Shown here piece by piece: positions 62,957-64,000 of a stretch of DNA of 64,000 nt (the first letter of the stretch is position 1; every line of letters starts with the position of its first letter). The translations under genes and the position numbers were made by a program. Below the pieces are notes generated by a model, which did not search any database, was not told where the DNA came from, and saw only the letters and a program-made list of their open reading frames with translations. Source of the stretch: Pseudarthrobacter enclensis (GTDB lineage Bacteria > Actinomycetota > Actinomycetes > Actinomycetales > Micrococcaceae); the NCBI RefSeq assembly GCF_030811655.1, contig NZ_JAUSRE010000012.1, positions 62,001 to 126,000 of the forward strand, in the 5' to 3' direction.

Positions 62957-64000
62957 GCAGCGTCAACACGGCGATCCAGCTGATCACGCGCGAGCAGGCC
63001 GAAAAGGGCGCAGCCGCCGAACGCAGCACCTGCAGCCCCGCGCTGGCCAAGGGCCCCTGGGACTATGACCTGGCCGAGGCGCTCGCAGGCGTTCCCGCCT
63101 ACGGCCCGGGAGCCTCCAGCGCAGACAGCGCACCGGCCACCACGCCACGCCAGGGCCAGCTGCCCGAGGAATACAAGCTGGCCAGCGACGCCGAGCTCGC
63201 GGAACGGATCAAGGCCGCCAAGGCCACCTTGGGTGACCGGGCCGTCATCCTGGGCCACTTCTACCAGCGCGACGAGGTGGTCCAGTACGCCGACTTCGTG
63301 GGCGACTCCTTCCAGCTCGCCAACGCGGCGCTCACCCGCCCCGAGGCGGAGGCCATCATCTTCTGCGGCGTCCACTTCATGGCCGAGACTGCGGACATCC
63401 TCTCCACCCCGGAGCAGGCCGTCATCCTCCCCAACCTGGCCGCCGGATGCTCCATGGCCGACATGGCGGACGCGGACTCCGTTGAAGAGTGCTGGGAGCA
63501 GCTGGCGGAGATCTTCGGCACCGAGCCCGACGCCGAGGGCCGTGTCCCGGTCATCCCTGTCACTTACATGAACTCCTCCGCAGCCCTGAAGGCGTTCTGC
63601 GGCGAACACGGCGGCATCGTCTGCACCTCCTCGAACGCAAAGACCGTCCTGGAGTGGGCCTTCCAGCGGGCCCAGCGGGTCCTGTTCTTCCCGGACCAGC
63701 ACCTGGGCCGCAACACCGCCAAGGCCATGGGCGTCCCGCTGGAGCAGATGCCCATGTGGAACCCGCGCAAGGACCTTGGCGGCAATGACGAACAGGAACT
63801 CCTGGACTCCCGCGTCATCCTCTGGCACGGCTTCTGCTCGGTGCACAAGCGCTTCAACGTGGCACAGATCGAGAAGGCCCGGGCGGACTTCCCGGGCGTC
63901 CAGGTCATCGTGCACCCCGAGTGCCCCATGGAGGTGGTGGACGCCGCGGACGCCGCCGGCTCCACGGACTTCATCAAGAAGGCCATCGCGGCAGCCACCG
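62953..64000 (+). CDS. nadA: Quinolinate synthase (runs off the window)
   Basis: Condenses iminoaspartate with dihydroxyacetone phosphate to form quinolinate, using a [4Fe-4S] cluster. 349 codons visible, with ILGHFYQRDEVVQYADFVGD, CGVHFMAETADIL, first cluster Cys in LAAGCSMADM, VTYMNSSAALKAFCGEHGG, FFPDQHLGRNTA and the second Cys in VHPECPMEVV. The third Cys lies past the edge. ATG overlaps nrtR by four bases; an nadB-nadC continuation is expected but not visible. Confidence 0.96.
   Translation, partial: MSSVNTAIQLITREQAEKGAAAERSTCSPALAKGPWDYDLAEALAGVPAYGPGASSADSAPATTPRQGQLPEEYKLASDAELAERIKAAKATLGDRAVILGHFYQRDEVVQYADFVGDSFQLANAALTRPEAEAIIFCGVHFMAETADILSTPEQAVILPNLAAGCSMADMADADSVEECWEQLAEIFGTEPDAEGRVPVIPVTYMNSSAALKAFCGEHGGIVCTSSNAKTVLEWAFQRAQRVLFFPDQHLGRNTAKAMGVPLEQMPMWNPRKDLGGNDEQELLDSRVILWHGFCSVHKRFNVAQIEKARADFPGVQVIVHPECPMEVVDAADAAGSTDFIKKAIAAAT

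Noticed and set aside
62908..63915. 335-codon reverse frame over nadA
   Set aside because: Lies fully antisense to nadA, which has cluster cysteines and family motifs.

Overview
This is a high-GC actinobacterial chromosome segment. Protein sequences and gene order fit the Micrococcaceae, most likely Arthrobacter, Pseudarthrobacter or a close relative. The main evidence is the conserved run thrC-thrB-rho-prfA-prmC-tsaC-wecA-atpI-atpBEFHAGDC-DUF2550 with nucS further on, the presence of NucS, the DUF3039/helicase pair, and frequent GTG/TTG starts. No tRNA, rRNA, CRISPR array, insertion sequence or prophage was recognised; the window is almost wholly chromosomal core.

Layout. 1-6477: end of threonine synthesis (thrC, thrB), the termination factor rho, release factor prfA, its methylase prmC, and the threonylcarbamoyl-adenylate synthase. 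6479-11349: two family-2 glycosyltransferases and a CapD/FlaA1-like nucleotide-sugar enzyme, then the WecA/TagO-like sugar-phosphate transferase, forming an envelope-glycan cassette inside the conserved housekeeping order. 11449-19854: the complete F1Fo ATP synthase operon with atpI and an AtpZ-like gene in front and a DUF2550 gene behind. 19859-23814: a membrane-anchored esterase and an MprF-like DUF2156 protein. 23968-25169: cold-shock protein and the mismatch endonuclease nucS. 25287-36538: a small Zn-type protein, two hydrolase or transport genes, an unrecognised envelope protein, a thioredoxin-fold/TPR chaperone-like protein coupled to an Old Yellow Enzyme homologue, a Na+/H+ antiporter fused to a UBP zinc finger, and an ABC exporter. 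36560-41530: nagB, DUF3039 plus an SF2 helicase, and the nicotinamide salvage pair pncB-pncA. 41627-48015: clpS, DUF2017, murI, an MBL hydrolase, rph, rdgB, a DedA protein, and a DnaQ-like exonuclease with BRCT. 48097-55082: DUF4395, an ADP-ribosylglycohydrolase, an aquaporin, and sbcD-sbcC. 55166-61955: two MFS transporters, an IclR regulator, a phosphoribosyltransferase, an alpha/beta hydrolase and an amino-acid permease. 62246-64000: a Nudix/winged-helix regulator of the NrtR type directly coupled to nadA, which runs off the end.

How the parts work together. Two NAD modules are present: salvage (pncB, pncA) and de novo synthesis (nadA under the adjacent NrtR-like repressor, with a near-perfect palindrome at its own promoter). 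DNA quality control is represented by nucS, rdgB, sbcCD and the exonuclease-BRCT protein.

The most general sequence observation is that many transcription-unit heads carry TANNNT exactly 6 or 7 bases before the start codon and no Shine-Dalgarno sequence. This is the arrangement expected for leaderless mRNAs, and it settles several ambiguous starts (nucS, pncB, dedA, iclR, DUF3039). No wholly new multi-gene system could be demonstrated. The best leads are the NrtR operator, the duplicated operator-like boxes between iclR and the MHS transporter, the antiporter-UBP fusion, the nested inverted repeat between rho and prfA, and a four-codon leader ORF ahead of an MFS gene.
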